Shown here piece by piece: positions 12,301-14,838 of a DNA stretch of 14,838 nt (position 1 is the stretch's first letter; each line of letters begins with the position of its first letter). The stretch is from the NCBI GenBank assembly GCA_043812755.1, contig JBDRLV010000015.1, positions 1 through 14,838 of the forward strand, written 5' to 3'. The notes below the pieces were generated by a model. The model did not search any database. It worked only from the letters and a program-made list of their open reading frames with translations, and was not told the origin of the DNA. The translations under genes and the position numbers were made by a program. This DNA comes from JBDRLV01 sp043812755 (GTDB lineage Bacteria; Patescibacteriota; Patescibacteriia; UBA9934; GWF2-40-263).

Positions 12301-14838
12301 TCTTGTTTGAATGAAGAATTGTCAGGGGATCGTGCAAAAACATATTACACGTGGGAAGGTTCTGATAATGCAGGATATCAATTGAAAACATGGAGATTGT
12401 TGAAATCTAATCTTGATACCGCACCATGTACTACAAAACAAGTGACAAGTGTAGCTGGTGTGATTACCCTAGAGTGTAATGAATCTAGTGCGTATTCTGC
12501 TCCAGACGCATGTAATGAACATAGTGATATTTTTACCAATCCAGATTGTCGTGAATTTTATGATGAAGACGGAGCTATTACATATCGTCTCTTTTCAAAC
12601 ACAATAACCATTGATAATGAGTGTCACCCATACCGAAAGACCATGTCAAATAAAACAGACTGTGAAGGGACAGGTGGACTTTGGGTAGAGGCAGGGGAGT
12701 GTCGATACTTTGGACTCCAAAAAGAAAGCAAAATGTGTCCAGCTCAAGCGGCAGGATGTAGAGAATATGTTGGCGCTGCAGGGCGCAATGTGATAACTAT
12801 GGTTGATGCAACCTTTGAAGATCAAACCACAGGTGCGTTTGAAGCGTTCAATCAAGGAGCAGGAGGTGCAACGATCAATCCAAGTAATGAATCTATTTCT
12901 GCAGGAGGACATTCACTTCGTGTGGAGGCAGTAGGTGCTGGTTCAGGAATTGCCACAAAAGCAAATACCATTTCTTACTTTATTTCACCAGGGGATACAA
13001 AACTATATCAGCTTGAATTTTGGGCAAAAGGATCAGGGCCTATAAATGCGTATCTTCAATCAGATGGTCAGGTGTATCAATTTGCTGAAGCACAACAGTT
13101 GGATGGTGCGTGGAAAGCATTTAAGTTTGGGCCAATTGATGCAAATGCTCTTGGTTCAGATACAGTGTTGAAGATCACAGCGCCTAATGCCGGTACACTT
13201 TTCTATATTGATAATCTAAGACTTAAGCAAACCGAGCAGGTGATCACACTTGTTAAGAATTCTTGGGTAGTGGATGAGGTTTGTGATTCAACACCAACCG
13301 GCATTCCTGCTCCTCAGTATTACTTAGGATGTGAGGAGTATATAAATTCCAAAGGAAAAACACAGTCAATATTCCAATTCTCACAGCTTTGTTCAGAGGA
13401 TAAAGTTGGTTGTGAAATGTTGTTTGATACTCACAACAGTGCGTCTCCATATCCAGAACTTTATAATGCACGATGTTATGCGCACACAGAGGACGGCCTC
13501 AGTCTTAGTGGCGACTGGTCATACAGTGAAGCAGGTGATTATGTGACTGATTCACCACACGAGTGTAAAAATGGTTCTGAAACACTTTGTACGATTCCTG
13601 TTGGTCAGAATTACTGCATGTTTAGTATCAAATACGATGCTCTCTTATTGCCTCTGTACATAAAAACAGATGTTGAAACAGTTAGGATTCCAAATGATAA
13701 CCCAGTGTACTTAGTAAATAATTCGCAAGGTCAATGTAGTAGCTCAGCAGTTGGGTGTGAAGAGGTTGGCAAACCAGTTTATGCACAAGATAAAAATTCA
13801 ATTACTTCATACGAGGATACTTATATTATCAATAATCCTGATAAGTATTTGAATGATGATGGTACTTATAATACATTGTGTACACATGAGGCATTGTTCT
13901 GCGAAGAATGGGCTACAACGCTGGATGGTCTTGTGTATTTTAAAGACCCAGTAAGTAAGACTTGTGATTGGAAGACTGGGGTAAATGTTCAAAATCGTGT
14001 TTTTGATGGATGGTTCCGCAAAGGTACAAATGAGCCATGCTATTGGACAGATATTGATCCAGAAGATGTTCAGGGATATAACCGGGGAGTTGATAATGCA
14101 TTTATTATAGACGGAAATAAATTTGCAATATGGCGCAATGGTGATGAAGCATTTGATGGATGGGCAGGGGAGTGTGCAAGACGCTATGATTTATGTACAG
14201 AATTTGTTGATACAACTGAAAATGAGCGTTATAACTTTATAAACAATGAAACACTTCGTTCAGAGGAAAGATTGCAAAACACTACTCTTTGTCAAGGTCA
14301 GGTGAGCAGAAAAGAAGGCTGTGCTGTGTTTGATAATGCTGGATATGCAACAAAGACCATGTCAGCTTCTCCAAGTTATATTGCATCTAGACATTCAGAT
14401 GTGTTGTTTGGTGATTCGCCATTTTCACTTGAGTTGCCAATTGATTGTAGTGATGTGAATCGATCCACGATTGAAGCACCATCTGGCGAGAACATTAATT
14501 TGTGTGTCATGCGTTGTAGATATTTCACAATGCCACACGACCCTCCAAGGGCAGTGTTTGGACTTAGTGTTGATAAAGAAGATGGAATTGATAATAAATA
14601 TTATGGCTCCTCATGTTTGTACAATTCGGATTGTCCTACAATTGAGACGATTTCTGGAGAAAGTGTGACAGGTATATGTGAGTTGCTTGAAGAAACAAAC
14701 AAAAACAAATTTGTTAATGATGCAAATACTGTTTTGAAAGTTGATAGATCTCGCGAGTGTGCTGAGTGGCTCATGTGTTCAAGTTCACATTCTTCTTGGG
14801 ACACAAATCACGGAGAGTATGTAAATATTTGTGAATCA
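9355..14838 (+). CDS. Giant secreted Cys-rich protein, 3'-truncated by the window edge
   Basis: An uninterrupted frame of 1828 codons with no stop before the window end. Residues 1-40 form a signal peptide: basic MKSRFTTKRK, a hydrophobic core to about 32, then NTYASA as a likely cleavage site. A second hydrophobic segment is at 80-101 (VILPMLGYFGMMIALNG), with weaker ones near 168-178 and 313-340. From about 385 the chain is Cys-rich and repetitive. Two beta-sandwich regions (680-856, with NPSFSE and RYDNIQLEVG; 1149-1292, with ATFEDQ, LEFWAKGSG and FYIDNLRL) resemble CBM4/9-type carbohydrate-binding modules. Residues such as DMCPNACVGYSSYKQ and TYYTWEGSDNAGYQLK match, from memory, giant Cys-rich proteins of CPR bacteria near secretion-type loci. 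A surface role, perhaps host attachment, is inference. No ribosome site is visible; coupling to the preceding gene is likely. Confidence 0.9.
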   Translation, partial: MKSRFTTKRKIISVISVALFVFLSTASIFLLQGVPNTYASAARSALKAVEIGAESSAVNPLAPETIGAAAGEATETLSSDVILPMLGYFGMMIALNGLQLILDKVAYDSAVWVASGGTAEQPLIWNQPPDKAFKEFRDDFLGEALGTLNEELEDIDFGFDLCAPPDPLILLNIALGVRGVYDPPKPKCDIRKVASNWENAAMSIYNKGKAMSDDPGKFVLNEFTKMLRPGQNEISATIGINTKIFGQELKTSNALFEDAVSSNWFKPVSDIVTGERKTPSSVVEGHLKSSIESSERDKKTTYYTMLANAGEEAVLEILLNSAGMFVNTMLSELIKNVMSGMFFSQPPKYLDFETTTTGDRRAAEERYSGILKSTPFTTSNYNVLSEFSICPVGEYIKRGLNHCVMDPNFATAVVRSLSGTALTVQEAIDQGLLNGSWPLISFQDTTDNQDPLCFQRGYCYGNLVKLRKARVIPIGWELAAGFSIRGSRITLQQAIDNFSNCNEQGMADETHKWCHLIDPNWVLRYPPTQCKAYVNSELIPASSGTTRMSECANVVSCVDEDNMGNCRGAYGYCVREKNTWRFPGQECPAEFAGCMAFTNTHSQENRDYIFNTVEAGICNSTNAGCRWYAQEKPVVDATTGARAYQEDGARVYLNYNAPACGKEDAGCTQLNKMDTGYGFNMIANPSFSEASATVNTPTFWGWANTGGRTPGVFSDGAVEIGSSSFLNNISVKITPRSFYTFSMDAQAVSGSANIYTYIIFNSFDEEGNWFSPDLRGVTVKGDCALNNEYYSGESISVIEITKTVDTSSQRIFCTFSAPEASSLLITLGSAGGTVRYDNIQLEVGENATLFTEGYLGAPKNEYLKVPPAELNCRGLASDHPDCASYAKICTASEVGCQIYTPVDGDPVVPAVVSANDMCPNACVGYSSYKQLPTPYDTEDQLFYFIADKSTSCSGQYVGCDSFTNLDKLALGGESVEYYSDMRSCLNEELSGDRAKTYYTWEGSDNAGYQLKTWRLLKSNLDTAPCTTKQVTSVAGVITLECNESSAYSAPDACNEHSDIFTNPDCREFYDEDGAITYRLFSNTITIDNECHPYRKTMSNKTDCEGTGGLWVEAGECRYFGLQKESKMCPAQAAGCREYVGAAGRNVITMVDATFEDQTTGAFEAFNQGAGGATINPSNESISAGGHSLRVEAVGAGSGIATKANTISYFISPGDTKLYQLEFWAKGSGPINAYLQSDGQVYQFAEAQQLDGAWKAFKFGPIDANALGSDTVLKITAPNAGTLFYIDNLRLKQTEQVITLVKNSWVVDEVCDSTPTGIPAPQYYLGCEEYINSKGKTQSIFQFSQLCSEDKVGCEMLFDTHNSASPYPELYNARCYAHTEDGLSLSGDWSYSEAGDYVTDSPHECKNGSETLCTIPVGQNYCMFSIKYDALLLPLYIKTDVETVRIPNDNPVYLVNNSQGQCSSSAVGCEEVGKPVYAQDKNSITSYEDTYIINNPDKYLNDDGTYNTLCTHEALFCEEWATTLDGLVYFKDPVSKTCDWKTGVNVQNRVFDGWFRKGTNEPCYWTDIDPEDVQGYNRGVDNAFIIDGNKFAIWRNGDEAFDGWAGECARRYDLCTEFVDTTENERYNFINNETLRSEERLQNTTLCQGQVSRKEGCAVFDNAGYATKTMSASPSYIASRHSDVLFGDSPFSLELPIDCSDVNRSTIEAPSGENINLCVMRCRYFTMPHDPPRAVFGLSVDKEDGIDNKYYGSSCLYNSDCPTIETISGESVTGICELLEETNKNKFVNDANTVLKVDRSRECAEWLMCSSSHSSWDTNHGEYVNICES
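11113..13758 (+). repeat. Eight C-x4-[A/V]-G-C motifs in the giant protein
   Basis: Exact copies begin at residues 587 (CPAEFAGC), 618 (CNSTNAGC), 660 (CGKEDAGC), 889 (CTASEVGC), 952 (CSGQYVGC), 1128 (CPAQAAGC), 1346 (CSEDKVGC) and 1461 (CSSSAVGC). Each is usually followed two residues later by an aromatic or Leu. Looser relatives come later (CTHEALFC, CARRYDLC). They look like the same disulfide-bonded turn reused across a repeated domain. Confidence 0.75.

Noticed and set aside
1..14838. CRISPR array, tRNA or rRNA genes
   Set aside because: No regularly spaced direct repeats, cloverleaf-like sequences or rRNA stretches were noticed on either strand, though no covariance search could be run.

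Overview
The window looks like chromosomal DNA of a Candidate Phyla Radiation (Patescibacteria) bacterium, probably of the Magasanikbacteria/Uhrbacteria type. The grounds are a giant secreted Cys-rich protein of a kind I remember from those genomes, a membrane-anchored protein with D-x-D-x-D calcium-type repeats beside it, a Tic20/DUF4870-like membrane protein, AT-rich coding, and many genes without Shine-Dalgarno sites. The genetic code is the standard bacterial one: TGA ends the peptidase gene, and the prfB frameshift needs TGA to be a stop. The phylum is inferred, not proven.

Left part (1-4220): a partial unknown gene on the minus strand, an M20 zinc peptidase on the minus strand, a helical-repeat protein on the plus strand, and two unknown single-gene units on the plus strand. 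Most have their own promoter and intrinsic terminator. Four of them (the partial gene, the peptidase and the two unknown units) have strong AGGAG-type ribosome sites; almost no other gene in the window does.

Middle (4260-8610): a small three-helix membrane protein, then prfB (release factor 2, with the classical programmed +1 frameshift), then a nucleotide-sugar epimerase, tsaC and rsmA. The last three are packed head to tail, the last pair overlapping. prfB is bracketed by two related repeat elements. The right one is a compact mobile unit with about 45-55 bp imperfect terminal inverted repeats around a GIY-YIG nuclease gene broken by a single in-frame TAA. The left one is a 94 bp remnant without a gene. 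A separate REP-like palindrome with a GTAG head occurs twice: in the 3' region of the peptidase gene, and inserted in frame inside rsmA, where it adds eight residues.

Right part (8640-14838): a near-leaderless promoter drives a membrane-anchored protein with two calcium-binding-type repeats. Nine bases later a gene of at least 1828 codons begins that runs off the window. It encodes a secreted or surface protein with an N-terminal membrane-associated region, two carbohydrate-binding-like beta-sandwich regions and many Cys pairs, eight of them in an exact C-x4-[A/V]-G-C motif.
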